DNA from: Pseudomonas fluorescens
GTDB taxonomy: Bacteria > Pseudomonadota > Gammaproteobacteria > Pseudomonadales > Pseudomonadaceae
NCBI RefSeq assembly: GCF_005938625.1
Contig: NZ_VCNJ01000047.1
Coordinates: 56,399-120,398, forward strand
Reading direction: 5' to 3'
DNA length: 64,000 nt
The first letter of the stretch is position 1. Every line of letters starts with the position of its first letter. The notes below the pieces were generated by a model, which was not told the origin of the DNA, did no database searches, and was given only the letters and a program-made list of their open reading frames with translations. The position numbers were made by a program, and so were the translations under genes. Of this stretch, positions 17,560 through 26,182 are shown piece after piece.

Positions 17560-19164
17560 ATGATTCTGCACACTCAGCTCAATCCTCGCTCAGCGGAGTT
17601 CGCCGCCAACAGCGCGGCGATGCTCAAACAGGTCGACGCCCTGCACACCCTGCTCGCCCAAGTGGCGCAGGGCGGCGGCGCGAAAGCCCAGGAACGCCAC
17701 ACCTCGCGCGGTAAATTGCTGCCGCGCGAACGCATCAATCGCCTGCTCGATCCGGGTTCGCCGTTTCTGGAAATCAGCCAACTGGCCGCCCACGCGGTTT
17801 ACGGCGAGGACGTCCCGGCCGCCGGTGTGATTGCCGGGATTGGCCGGGTCGAAGGCGTCGAGTGCATGATCGTCGCCAACGACGCGACGGTTAAGGGCGG
17901 TTCGTACTACCCGCTGACCGTGAAAAAGCACCTGCGCGCGCAGACCATCGCGCAGCAGAATCGTCTGCCGTGCATCTATCTCGTCGACTCGGGCGGCGCC
18001 AACCTGCCGCGTCAGGACGAAGTGTTCCCGGATCGCGAGCACTTCGGGCGGATCTTCTTCAACCAGGCCAACATGAGCGCGATGGGCATTCCGCAGATCG
18101 CCGTGGTCATGGGCTCCTGCACTGCTGGTGGCGCGTATGTGCCGGCGATGGCGGACGAAGCGATCATGGTGCGCAATCAGGCGACGATTTTTCTCGCCGG
18201 GCCACCACTGGTGAAAGCTGCGACCGGTGAGGTGGTCAGCGCCGAGGATCTGGGCGGCGCCGATGTGCACTGCAAGATTTCCGGCGTTGCCGACCACTAC
18301 GCCGAGAGCGACGAACATGCGCTCGCTCTCGCCCGCCGCAGCGTTGCCAACCTCAACTGGCGCAAGCTCGGAGAAGTGCAGCAACGCACGCCGATTGCGC
18401 CGTTGTACGCCAGCAATGAGTTGTATGGCGTAGTTTCCGCCGATGCCAAGCAGCCGTTCGACGTGCGCGAAGTGATCGCGCGACTGGTCGACGGTTCGGT
18501 GTTCGATGAATTCAAAGCGCTGTTCGGCAGCACGCTGGTCTGCGGTTTCGCCCACCTGCACGGCTACCCGATCGCGATTCTGGCCAACAACGGCATCCTC
18601 TTCGCCGAAGCCGCGCAGAAAGGCGCGCACTTCATCGAACTGGCCTGCCAGCGCGGCATTCCGCTGCTGTTTTTGCAGAACATCACCGGTTTCATGGTCG
18701 GCCAGAAATACGAGGCCGGCGGCATCGCCAAACACGGCGCGAAACTGGTGACGGCGGTGGCTTGCGCGAAAGTGCCGAAATTCACCGTGATCATCGGCGG
18801 CAGCTTCGGCGCCGGTAACTACGGCATGTGCGGGCGCGCCTACGATCCACGCTTCCTGTGGATGTGGCCGAACGCACGCATCGGCGTGATGGGCGCCGAA
18901 CAGGCGGCCGGCGTGCTGGTGCAGGTCAAGCGTGAACAGGCTGAACGCAGTGGCCAAACCTTCAGTGCCGAGCAGGAAGCCGAGATCAAGCAACCAATCC
19001 TCGACCAGTACGAAGAGCAGGGTCACCCCTACTATTCCAGCGCACGGCTGTGGGACGACGGCGTCATCGACCCGGCGCAGACCCGCGATGTGCTGGCCCT
19101 GGCCCTGTCCGCGTCGTTGAACGCGCCAATCGAACCGAGCCGCTTCGGCGTGTTCCGGATGTAA
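17560..19164 (+). CDS. liuB: 3-Methylcrotonyl-CoA carboxylase, carboxyltransferase (beta) subunit
   Basis: The 534-residue product is a biotin-dependent carboxyltransferase with crotonase-like halves: RGKLLPRERINRLLDPGSPFLE at the N-terminus, VDSGGANLPRQDEVFPDREHFGRIFFNQA (typical of MCC beta), GSCTAGGAYVPAMADE oxyanion loop, and in the second half GFMVGQKYEAGGIAKHGAKLV and GGSFGAGNYGMCGRAY. It carboxylates 3-methylcrotonyl-CoA to 3-methylglutaconyl-CoA together with LiuD. It lies 97 bp after liuA. The gap carries a short AGCTGCAAG-type repeat. Confidence 0.95.
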   Translation: MILHTQLNPRSAEFAANSAAMLKQVDALHTLLAQVAQGGGAKAQERHTSRGKLLPRERINRLLDPGSPFLEISQLAAHAVYGEDVPAAGVIAGIGRVEGVECMIVANDATVKGGSYYPLTVKKHLRAQTIAQQNRLPCIYLVDSGGANLPRQDEVFPDREHFGRIFFNQANMSAMGIPQIAVVMGSCTAGGAYVPAMADEAIMVRNQATIFLAGPPLVKAATGEVVSAEDLGGADVHCKISGVADHYAESDEHALALARRSVANLNWRKLGEVQQRTPIAPLYASNELYGVVSADAKQPFDVREVIARLVDGSVFDEFKALFGSTLVCGFAHLHGYPIAILANNGILFAEAAQKGAHFIELACQRGIPLLFLQNITGFMVGQKYEAGGIAKHGAKLVTAVACAKVPKFTVIIGGSFGAGNYGMCGRAYDPRFLWMWPNARIGVMGAEQAAGVLVQVKREQAERSGQTFSAEQEAEIKQPILDQYEEQGHPYYSSARLWDDGVIDPAQTRDVLALALSASLNAPIEPSRFGVFRM

Positions 19165-19170
19165 TTTTTT

Positions 19171-19258
19171 GTGGGAGCGAGCCTGCTCGCGAATGCGCTT
19201 TGTCAGATAGCGGAAATGCCGACTGATACAACGCTTTCGCGATCAGGCTCGCTCCCGC
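19171..19258. repeat. REPIN between liuB and liuC
   Basis: An inverted pair (GTGGGAGCGAGCCTGCTCGC at 19171 and ...GATCAGGCTCGCTCCCGC at 19258, with two substitutions) directly after the liuB stop and inside the operon. It could dampen or stabilise flanking message segments. Confidence 0.88.
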
Positions 19259-19275
19259 AAGAACCGTGGAGACGG

Positions 19276-20097
19276 ATGAATATGAGCGATTTCAACACCC
19301 TCGAACTGCAAAGCGACCCTCGGGGTTTCGCCACCCTGTGGCTCAATCGTGCCGAGAAAAACAACGCCTTCAACGCCGAGATGATCCGCGAGCTGATCCT
19401 CGCCCTCGACAAAGTCTCCAGTGATGCCAGCCTGCGTTTCTTGCTGGTGCGTGGCCGTGGCAAGCATTTCAGCGCTGGCGCAGACCTGGCGTGGATGCAG
19501 CAATCGGCCGAGCTCGATTACCACACCAACCTCGACGACGCCCGCGAACTGGCGGAGCTGATGTACAACCTCGCCAAACTGAAAATCCCCACCGTGGCCG
19601 TCGTTCAAGGCGCAGCGTTCGGTGGCGCGCTGGGGTTGATCAGTTGCTGTGATATGGCGATTGGCGCCGATGACGCGCAATTCTGCCTGTCGGAAGTACG
19701 CATTGGTCTGGCACCGGCGGTGATCAGTCCGTTCGTGGTGCAGGCGATTGGCGAACGTGCAGCGCGTCGTTATGCGCTGACCGCTGAACGCTTTGGCGGC
19801 CAACGCGCACGGGAAATCGGTTTGTTGTCCGAGAGCTATCCAGCCGCCGAACTTGATCAGCAAGTCGAACAGTGGATCAACAATTTATTGCTCAACAGCC
19901 CCGCCGCCATGCGCGCCAGCAAGGATTTGCTGCGTGAGGTCGGTAACGGCGCGCTGACCCCGGCGCTACGCCGCTACACCGAAAATGCCATCGCCCGCAT
20001 CCGCGTCAGCCCTGAAGGTCAGGAAGGTCTACGCGCTTTTCTGCAAAAACGTCCGCCGAGCTGGCAAGCCGCAACCACCACCAAGGAGCCGCGTTGA
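19276..20097 (+). CDS. liuC: 3-Methylglutaconyl-CoA hydratase (enoyl-CoA hydratase family)
   Basis: The 273-residue product is a crotonase-fold protein: RAEKNNAFNAEMI, the oxyanion-hole segment GKHFSAGADLAWMQ, and AAFGGALGLISCCDMAIGADDAQFCLSEVRIGLAPAVISPFV, where the Glu of LSEVRIG is the likely general acid/base. It hydrates 3-methylglutaconyl-CoA to HMG-CoA. Two in-frame starts exist, ATG 19276 and ATG 19282. GGAGACGG fits either. Its stop overlaps the liuD start by one base (TGATG), indicating coupling. Confidence 0.93.
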   Translation: MNMSDFNTLELQSDPRGFATLWLNRAEKNNAFNAEMIRELILALDKVSSDASLRFLLVRGRGKHFSAGADLAWMQQSAELDYHTNLDDARELAELMYNLAKLKIPTVAVVQGAAFGGALGLISCCDMAIGADDAQFCLSEVRIGLAPAVISPFVVQAIGERAARRYALTAERFGGQRAREIGLLSESYPAAELDQQVEQWINNLLLNSPAAMRASKDLLREVGNGALTPALRRYTENAIARIRVSPEGQEGLRAFLQKRPPSWQAATTTKEPR

Positions 20098-22046
20098 TGA
20101 GCGCACCCGTTCTCACCACCCTGCTGGTGGCCAACCGTGGCGAAATCGCCTGCCGCGTGATGCGCACCGCCAAAGCGCTGGGCCTGACCACGGTCGCCGT
20201 GCACAGTGCCACCGACCGTGAAGCGCGACACAGCCGTGAAGCGGACATCCGCGTTGATCTCGGTGGCAGCAAAGCGGCCGACAGCTATCTGCAAATCGAC
20301 AAATTGATCGCAGCGGCCAGGGCCAGTGGCGCTCAGGCGATTCATCCGGGTTACGGATTTCTCTCGGAAAACGCCGGATTCGCTCGCGCCATCGAAGCGG
20401 CCGGGCTGATTTTCCTCGGCCCGCCCGCCTCGGCCATAGACGCCATGGGCAGCAAATCCGCCGCCAAAGCGCTGATGGAAACCGCCGGTGTGCCGTTGGT
20501 GCCGGGTTATCACGGCGAAGCGCAGGATCTCGATACCTTCCGCGATGCTTGCGCGCGCATCGGTTATCCGGTGCTGCTCAAAGCCACGGCCGGCGGCGGA
20601 GGCAAAGGCATGAAAGTCGTCGAGGACGTCAGCCAATTGGCCGAAGCCCTCGCCTCGGCTCAGCGTGAAGCGCAGTCGTCGTTCGGCGACTCGCGGATGC
20701 TGGTGGAGAAATACCTGCTCAAGCCGCGTCACGTGGAAATCCAGGTGTTCGCCGATCAACATGGCAACTGCCTGTACCTCAACGAGCGTGATTGCTCGAT
20801 TCAACGGCGCCATCAGAAAGTCGTCGAAGAAGCTCCGGCCCCGGGCTTGTCCCCGGAACTACGTCGCGCCATGGGCGAAGCGGCTGTGCGTTCGGCGCAG
20901 GCAATCGGCTATGTCGGCGCCGGTACTGTGGAGTTTTTGCTGGATGCGCGGGGCGAATTCTTCTTTATGGAGATGAACACGCGACTACAGGTCGAACACC
21001 CGGTGACCGAGGCCATCACCGGTCTCGATCTAGTGGCGTGGCAGATCCGTGTTGCCCGGGGTGAAGCGTTGCCGATCACCCAGGATCAAGTGCCATTGAA
21101 CGGTCATGCGATTGAAGTGCGTTTGTACGCCGAAGACCCTGCGAATGACTTTTTGCCGGCGACCGGGCGTCTGGCGTTGTATCGCGAATCGGCAGCTGGG
21201 CCGGGGCGCCGGGTGGATAGCGGGGTTGAGGAAGGCGATGAAATTTCGCCGTTCTACGACCCGATGCTCGGCAAGCTGATTGCCTGGGGCGAGGATCGTG
21301 AACAGGCCCGGTTGCGCTTGTTGAGCATGCTCGACGAATTTGCGATTGGCGGTTTGAAAACCAACATCAATTTTTTGCGGCGGATCATCGCCCATCCGGC
21401 GTTTGCGGCGGCGGAGCTGGATACCGGATTTATTCCGCGTTATCAGGAACAATTGCTGCCTGCCCCGGGCACTTTGAGCGATGCGTTCTGGAACGCGGCA
21501 GCGCAAGCTGTGGCGCAGAGTCTGCCGCAATTGGCGCGTCAGGATGATCCTGCTTCGCCATGGTCATTCAACAGCGGTTTGCGTGCGGGATTGCCACGGG
21601 AAATCACCCTGCATTTGAGTTGCGAGGGACAGGATCGAGCGCTGACGCTGAGTACCGATGATCACGCCAGACTGTCCGGCGAAGCACTCATCGTCGAGCA
21701 CGACGGCGTTCGTCGTACATTGCGTGCCATCCGCCAAGGGGGCTCTCTGTACCTGCAATGGGAAGGTGAGTTGCGGCGCATCGAAACGTACGATCCGATC
21801 AGCGCCGTCGAAGCCAGTCACAGCCATCAGGGCGGACTGACCGCGCCGATGAACGGCAGCATTGTTCGTGTGCTGGTCGAGGCCGGGCAATCGGTCGAGG
21901 CCGGTGCGCAACTGGTGGTGCTGGAAGCGATGAAGATGGAGCACAGCATCCGTGCGCCGCATGCCGGGGTGATCAAAGCGCTGTATTGCCAGGAAGGTGA
22001 AATGGTTGGCGAAGGCAGCGCTTTGGTTGAACTGGAAGCCGTGTGA
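20097..22046 (+). CDS. liuD: 3-Methylcrotonyl-CoA carboxylase, biotin-containing (alpha) subunit
   Basis: The 649-residue product has a biotin carboxylase N-terminus (LLVANRGEIACRVMRTAK; IHPGYGFLSENA; ATP-grasp glycine loop KATAGGGGKGMKVV; ERDCSIQRRHQKVVEEAPAP; FMEMNTRLQVEHPVTE), a linker region (~450-570) and a C-terminal biotinyl domain with VLEAMKMEHSI (biotinyl lysine near residue 613). It forms the MCC holoenzyme with LiuB. An upstream TTG at 20094 is disregarded in favour of the ATG overlapping the liuC stop. It is the last gene of the operon, since liuE lies elsewhere in the locus. Confidence 0.95.
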   Translation: MSAPVLTTLLVANRGEIACRVMRTAKALGLTTVAVHSATDREARHSREADIRVDLGGSKAADSYLQIDKLIAAARASGAQAIHPGYGFLSENAGFARAIEAAGLIFLGPPASAIDAMGSKSAAKALMETAGVPLVPGYHGEAQDLDTFRDACARIGYPVLLKATAGGGGKGMKVVEDVSQLAEALASAQREAQSSFGDSRMLVEKYLLKPRHVEIQVFADQHGNCLYLNERDCSIQRRHQKVVEEAPAPGLSPELRRAMGEAAVRSAQAIGYVGAGTVEFLLDARGEFFFMEMNTRLQVEHPVTEAITGLDLVAWQIRVARGEALPITQDQVPLNGHAIEVRLYAEDPANDFLPATGRLALYRESAAGPGRRVDSGVEEGDEISPFYDPMLGKLIAWGEDREQARLRLLSMLDEFAIGGLKTNINFLRRIIAHPAFAAAELDTGFIPRYQEQLLPAPGTLSDAFWNAAAQAVAQSLPQLARQDDPASPWSFNSGLRAGLPREITLHLSCEGQDRALTLSTDDHARLSGEALIVEHDGVRRTLRAIRQGGSLYLQWEGELRRIETYDPISAVEASHSHQGGLTAPMNGSIVRVLVEAGQSVEAGAQLVVLEAMKMEHSIRAPHAGVIKALYCQEGEMVGEGSALVELEAV

Positions 22047-22086
22047 TGGCGAGGATCGATCCTACGCCGGGCGAGGATCGATCTGA

Positions 22087-22746
22087 CTAGTAACGCGCCG
22101 TTGCCTGAACCACAACGCCGATGATTCGACACTCATCGGTCAGCAGGGCTTTCGGCCACGTCGGATTGAGCGGCACCAGGTAACGCTGACCGCCCTCTTC
22201 GTCCAGCTTGCGAAAAATCGCTTCAGTGCTGTCGGGCCATTGGGCGATCACCAGTTTGCCGGGCACCGCCTCGGCGGCCGGGTCGACCAGAATCAGCATG
22301 CCTTCGGCAATGCTTTGGCCACTGGGCGCGGTCATCGAATCTCCCGTCACCGTCAACCAGAACGCCGAGCCACGCGCGTGGTAATCCGTCAGTTCGAAGC
22401 GCTGCTTGCCTGACGCCTTGGCGTAGGACGCCACATTGCTCTCGCGCACCTCGCACGTCGTCTGCCAGTCGCTGACCGGGTAACGGAAGTACGGGTTGTA
22501 CTTCTGCGCCAGCGGCATGTCGTCGTCAGGCGTTACTTGCGGTTCCCGGATCACCAGCACCACTTCGAGAAAATCCATGCCCAGAGCTTGCAGCACGCGA
22601 TTCATTTCCGTGATGCCGGGTTCGCGACGCTTGTTCAGCCAATGACCGATCCCGCCCTGGGACATGCCGACGCGCTCTCCGAGCTCTGTTTGAGTGATTT
22701 TGAGTTCACTCATCTTGGCCTTGACCAACTCAATCCATTTATCCAT
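22087..22746 (-). CDS. XRE/S24-type transcriptional repressor with degenerate autopeptidase site
   Basis: The 219-residue product has an HTH_XRE domain (~8-60; KITQTELGERVGMSQGGIGHWLNKRREPGI) and a LexA/CI-like S24 domain (~120-215). The nucleophile Ser is present (GDSMTAPSG, S137). The general-base lysine, aligned through FxKL...LxPLNP with lambda CI K192, is Arg (R179 in EAIFRKL). No Ala-Gly cleavage dipeptide occurs in the linker. It may therefore be a non-cleavable repressor, responding otherwise than to RecA. The start ATG 22746 begins the HTH domain. It diverges from a DUF6124 gene across a gap with symmetric TAGT-type motifs. Confidence 0.85.
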   Translation of the reverse strand: MDKWIELVKAKMSELKITQTELGERVGMSQGGIGHWLNKRREPGITEMNRVLQALGMDFLEVVLVIREPQVTPDDDMPLAQKYNPYFRYPVSDWQTTCEVRESNVASYAKASGKQRFELTDYHARGSAFWLTVTGDSMTAPSGQSIAEGMLILVDPAAEAVPGKLVIAQWPDSTEAIFRKLDEEGGQRYLVPLNPTWPKALLTDECRIIGVVVQATARY

Positions 22747-22785
22747 GTGCAGCACCTTACGTCGACGCCTTCGGCCAGCAAAACA

Positions 22786-22831
22786 CATATTGTAGTATTT
22801 AAATTCTGGTCACAACTACACATAGTACTAT
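22786..22831. promoter_or_regulatory. Candidate operator between the S24 repressor and the DUF6124 gene
   Basis: The gap contains TATTGTAGT (from 22786) facing the inverted ACTACACATA (from 22816), plus the perfect palindrome ATAGTACTAT (22822-22831). Such symmetric sites between a repressor and a divergent gene usually bind the repressor. The protein-site match is inference. Confidence 0.45.
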
Positions 22832-22876
22832 TCTGAGGGCACGGATTTTCAATCGACCAAGGAGTGCCTCTTCATC

Positions 22877-23215
22877 ATGAATATCAGCAGCAAAGACTTG
22901 CCCGATCTGCAAATGGACACCACCTTCACCTCCCCTCAGGGCAATGCGGCAGCGCAGCGAGCGCTGGACTATTACTTGAAACCAGCTGTGTCAGAACCCG
23001 AGGTCGACGAGCGTTTTTTCGATGTCAGGCGCCATCTCAGTGGCGAAGAAGCTCTGGTGCACGCCTCGGACCTGTTGCGCTGTGCGGCGGCCACGGCGTT
23101 CAAGGCAGCCGAAAACCTGCAAGGCGCGAGTCGCGATCTGGCATTTTCAGTGGTGCACATGGTGGATATGGCGCGGGCGATGGTCGACCATTCGCTTGAT
23201 GCCGATGAAGCCTGA
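22877..23215 (+). CDS. DUF6124 family small protein
   Basis: A 112-residue, acidic, cytosolic-looking product without signal peptide or membrane helix. It contains a helical C-terminal half (ASDLLRCAAATAFKAAENLQGASRDLAFSVVHMVDMARAMVDHSL) that I recognise as the DUF6124/DUF3077 type common in Pseudomonas. No function is established. It is transcribed away from the S24 repressor and is probably its regulatory target. The start ATG 22877 is preceded by AAGGAG at a suitable distance (CCAAGGAGTGCC). Confidence 0.8.
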   Translation: MNISSKDLPDLQMDTTFTSPQGNAAAQRALDYYLKPAVSEPEVDERFFDVRRHLSGEEALVHASDLLRCAAATAFKAAENLQGASRDLAFSVVHMVDMARAMVDHSLDADEA

Positions 23216-23281
23216 GGAACGGGATTGCGGAAGGACGGGAAAGAATTTCCCCATCGCGCAGATAAAAACATTTGACTTGCA

Positions 23282-23300
23282 AATGATAATGATTATTATT
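23282..23300. promoter_or_regulatory. Fur box of prrF
   Basis: AATGATAATGATTATTATT is very close to the 19-bp Fur consensus made of GATAAT hexamers. It sits immediately before the predicted PrrF start, so iron-loaded Fur would block transcription. Confidence 0.88.
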
Positions 23301-23306
23301 GCAAGC

Positions 23307-23418
23307 AGCTGGTCGCGAGATCAGTCGATGGACCAGAGACCTTAGGTCGGTCTTCTGGACTATCTCCTCATCAGGCTAATCACGGTTTTTGACCCGGCTT
23401 TTTGCCGGGTCTTTTTTT
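23307..23418 (+). ncRNA. prrF: PrrF iron-responsive small RNA
   Basis: Downstream of a strong Fur box lies GCTGGTCGCGAGATCAG, then the PrrF target-pairing core CTCCTCATCAGGCTAATCA (23366-23384), and a terminator GACCCGGC-TTTTT-GCCGGGTC followed by seven T (23391-23418). Length of about 112 nt fits PrrF. PrrF is the pseudomonad functional equivalent of RyhB, repressing iron-containing non-essential proteins (sodB, acn, sdh and others) in iron starvation. Pseudomonads usually carry two copies. Only one is in this window. The 5' end is estimated. Confidence 0.9.
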
Positions 23419-23694
23419 GCCCGTTTTTCGGGCTTGTGTCTTCAGGCTAATGAAGTCTTTAGGTGCTGCAAATTCGATGGCGCGGATAATATCAAAAGAA
23501 TATCGCTTGGCAAGCCGGGCCCCGCCACATTGGGGCAAACTAATGACAATTAGCACTTGAGAATCAATCGCACAGTCTCTAAGCTGCTTGCGCGTCATGG
23601 AGGACGCCCCCCGCCACACCCCGCAATTCCCCTCGGTTTCAGCCCTGCCTGCGTGTAAAGTAACGGCCATAAAAATCATATTCAGGAATCGATT
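23419..23694. other. Intergenic region between prrF and the M14 peptidase gene
   Basis: After the PrrF terminator there is a second short hairpin (GCCCG-TTTTT-CGGGC, 23420-23433), then about 250 bp without a convincing gene. A 72-codon minus-strand frame exists here but overlaps the PrrF terminator and has no family resemblance. AATGACAATTAG...GAGAATCAATC (23540-23567) vaguely resembles a second Fur-type site. Confidence 0.4.
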
Positions 23695-24846
23695 ATGACC
23701 GTGGCCAAATCTTCGTTCGACATCAGCGCCAACTTCGACAGCGGCAACATCCAAGTCATCGACATCAGCAACCCGCTCAATCCGGTTCTGGCCATTCGCC
23801 CGGACACCCGCAGCGCTCACTTTCAGTGGTTCCACTTCAAGGCCAGCGGTCTGCATGTTCATCAGGAACACTGGTTTCGCCTGGTCAACGCGAGTCAATC
23901 TTCCTATAACAAAGCCTGGACCGGCTATCAGGCAGTCGCGTCTTACGACCACGTCAACTGGTTCCGCATCCCAACCAGTTTTGAAGGTGACAGTCTGCGC
24001 TTTTGTCTCGAAGCCGAGCAGACCCACGCCTGGTTCGCCTATTTCGAACCCTATAGCCGTGGCCGTCATGATTGGCTGATCGAGCAGGCGCTGAGCAAGG
24101 CCGGCACCGAATTGCTGGCCACCGGAAAGAGCATCGAAGGTCGTGACATTCAGCTGCTGCGCAAAGGCACCGGCGCCGAAGGCCAGCGCAAAATCTGGAT
24201 CATCGCTCAACAGCATCCGGGCGAACACATGGCTGAATGGTTCATGGAAGGCGTGATCGAACGCCTGGAAAGACATGACGATCCCGTGTTGAACAAACTA
24301 CTGGCCAGCGCTGATTTGTATCTGGTGCCGAACATGAACCCGGACGGTGCCTTCCACGGCCACCTGCGCACCAATGCGATGGGCCAGGACTTGAACCGCG
24401 CTTGGCAGAATGCCAGTCAGGACGTCAGCCCCGAGGTACTTTTCGTACAACAGCAAATGGAAAAGTACGGCGTCGATCTGTTCCTCGACGTACACGGCGA
24501 TGAAGAAATCCCCCACGTGTTCACCGCCGGTTGCGAAGGCAATCCGGGTTACACGCCGCGTATCGAAAAGCTCGAAGAGCATTTCCGCAGCCACTTGAAA
24601 CACACCACCAAAGACTTCCAGACCAAGTACGGCTACACCCGCGACGAACCGGGCCAGGCCAATATGACCCTGGCGTGCAACAGCGTCGGCCAAAAATACG
24701 ACTGCCTGTCGCTGACCCTGGAAATGCCGTTCAAGGATCACGACGACCATCCCGACAAAGAAACCGGCTGGTCGGGCAAACGCTCAAAACAGCTGGGCAA
24801 AGATGTGCTGACGACCATCGCAGACATGGTTGATACCTTGCGCTGA
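23695..24846 (+). CDS. M14 family zinc carboxypeptidase (cytosolic carboxypeptidase-like)
   Basis: The 383-residue product has an N-terminal beta-sandwich (~1-130; FQWFHFKASG, NKAWTGYQAVASYD) preceding the M14 catalytic domain, the architecture of the cytosolic carboxypeptidase (AGBL/Nna1) subfamily. Zinc ligands are visible in QQHPGEHMAEWF (His-x-x-Glu, ~181-184) and FLDVHGDEEIPHVF (His). NMNPDGAFHGHLRTNAMGQDLNRAW holds the substrate-binding Arg/Asn-Arg, and LTLEMPFKDH holds the catalytic Glu. There is no signal peptide. In bacteria the substrate is unknown. Eukaryotic homologues trim poly-Glu. Confidence 0.9.
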   Translation: MTVAKSSFDISANFDSGNIQVIDISNPLNPVLAIRPDTRSAHFQWFHFKASGLHVHQEHWFRLVNASQSSYNKAWTGYQAVASYDHVNWFRIPTSFEGDSLRFCLEAEQTHAWFAYFEPYSRGRHDWLIEQALSKAGTELLATGKSIEGRDIQLLRKGTGAEGQRKIWIIAQQHPGEHMAEWFMEGVIERLERHDDPVLNKLLASADLYLVPNMNPDGAFHGHLRTNAMGQDLNRAWQNASQDVSPEVLFVQQQMEKYGVDLFLDVHGDEEIPHVFTAGCEGNPGYTPRIEKLEEHFRSHLKHTTKDFQTKYGYTRDEPGQANMTLACNSVGQKYDCLSLTLEMPFKDHDDHPDKETGWSGKRSKQLGKDVLTTIADMVDTLR

Positions 24847-24867
24847 CCCCCTCCCCGCGCACGACCC

Positions 24868-24894
24868 GAAGATCGCAGTCTGACTGCGATCTTC
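24868..24894. terminator. Terminator-like palindrome after the M14 peptidase gene
   Basis: GAAGATCGCAGTC-TGA-CTGCGATCTTC is a 12-bp stem with a tiny loop 21 bp after the stop codon, followed by TGCTTTCT. It lacks a long T run but is well placed. Confidence 0.7.
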
Positions 24895-24988
24895 TGCTTT
24901 CTACCGTCCGTTGATTCGCTCAATAAGGTTGCAATATAAAACCCAATAGCGATAAGGTTTTATTTTGAAACCTAAAAGGACTCGGGAC

Positions 24989-26182
24989 ATGCAACCTCTC
25001 AACAGCGCAGTGGTTCTGCTTTTCTCTGTAGCGTGCGGTCTGGCCGTGGGCAACGTGTATTACGCGCAGCCACTGCTGGACGCCATGGCTGAAGCCTTTG
25101 CCATGTCGCCGGCGACCATCGGCATCGTCATCACCCTGACGCAAATCGGCTACGGCATCGGTCTTGTGTTACTGGTTCCCCTCGGCGATCTGCTCAACCG
25201 GCGCAAATTGATCGTCACTCAAACCCTTCTGTCGGCAGCGGCGTTGTTGATGATCGCGCTGGCGCCCAGCAGTGTCTGGCTGCTGCTCGGCATGACGTTG
25301 ACGGGACTGCTCGCCGTGGTGACGCAGGTGTTGGTGGCTTACGCCGCCACACTAGCAATCCCGGCCCAACGCGGGCGCGTGGTCGGTGTAGTCACCAGCG
25401 GCATCGTGGTGGGAATTCTGCTGGCACGCACGGTTGCCGGCGGCATGGCCGATCTGGCTGGGTGGCGAGCGATCTATTTCCTGTCAGCCGGGCTGACACT
25501 GTTGATGGCGTTGCTGCTGTTTCGCGTTCTGCCCAAGCATGAATCCCCACAACCGGCGACTGGCTACATTGCACTGATCACCTCGGTATTCAGCCTGTTC
25601 AAAGAAGAACCGGTATTGCGCCAACGCGCGATCCTCGCCCTGCTGACCTTCGCCAGCGCGATGGTGCTGTGGACGCCGATGGTGTTGCCCCTGGCCGCGC
25701 CGCCACTGTCCTTGTCGCACAGTGAAATCGGACTGTTCGGGCTGGCCGGTGCCGCAGGTGCGCTGGCCGCCGCACGGGCCGGGCATCTGGCCGATCGCGG
25801 TCTCGGACAATGGGTCAGTGGTCTTTCGCTATTGTTGATGCTCGCTTCGTGGCTGCCTATTGCCCTCACCCAATCCTCGCTGTGGGCATTACTGCTCGGC
25901 GTGATCACCCTGGATCTAGGTCTGCAAGCCGTGCATGTCACCAGCCAAAGCATGATTTACGCTGTGCGCCCCGAAGCGCAAAGCCGTCTCACCGCCGGTT
26001 ACATGCTGTTTTACTCAATCGGCAGCGCGCTCGGCTCCATCGGTTCGACCGCCGTGTACGCGTGGGCCGGCTGGATTGGCGTGTGCCTGCTCGGTGCGGC
26101 CATCAATGCCGTGGCGCTGGCGTACTGGTGGCTGACCCTGAAAAGCGGCGCACCGGCTCGATGCGCCACTCAAACGGGTTAG
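24989..26182 (+). CDS. MFS transporter (DHA1-type exporter)
   Basis: The 397-residue product has about 12 membrane helices, with the MFS loop 2-3 signature GDLLNRRKL (~65-73) and the helix-4/5 antiporter-like segment GRVVGVVTSGIVVGILLARTVAGGMADLAGWRAIYF. N-terminal AVVLLFSVACGLAVGNVYYAQPLL is typical of the YgaY/YdeD-like drug-proton antiporter group. The start ATG 24989 has AAAGGA 8-14 bases upstream. An upstream TTG at 24965 is less likely. The substrate is unknown. Its stop overlaps the convergent cytochrome b561 stop. Confidence 0.85.
   Translation: MQPLNSAVVLLFSVACGLAVGNVYYAQPLLDAMAEAFAMSPATIGIVITLTQIGYGIGLVLLVPLGDLLNRRKLIVTQTLLSAAALLMIALAPSSVWLLLGMTLTGLLAVVTQVLVAYAATLAIPAQRGRVVGVVTSGIVVGILLARTVAGGMADLAGWRAIYFLSAGLTLLMALLLFRVLPKHESPQPATGYIALITSVFSLFKEEPVLRQRAILALLTFASAMVLWTPMVLPLAAPPLSLSHSEIGLFGLAGAAGALAAARAGHLADRGLGQWVSGLSLLLMLASWLPIALTQSSLWALLLGVITLDLGLQAVHVTSQSMIYAVRPEAQSRLTAGYMLFYSIGSALGSIGSTAVYAWAGWIGVCLLGAAINAVALAYWWLTLKSGAPARCATQTG

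Noticed and set aside
17590..19026. 478-codon minus-strand frame opposite liuB
   Set aside because: Contained in liuB; no motif or ribosome-binding site.
22049..22085. Direct repeat GGCGAGGATCGATC twice after liuD
   Set aside because: Only two copies of 14 bp in a short gap; no dyad or T run to make a terminator.
22087..22746. S24 repressor as a sign of a prophage
   Set aside because: No integrase, structural, lysis or replication genes nearby; it is an isolated regulator next to a DUF6124 gene.
23380..23600. 72-codon minus-strand frame (MTRKQLRD...) overlapping the PrrF terminator
   Set aside because: Lys-rich end is an artefact of reading through the terminator; no family similarity and no good ribosome-binding site.
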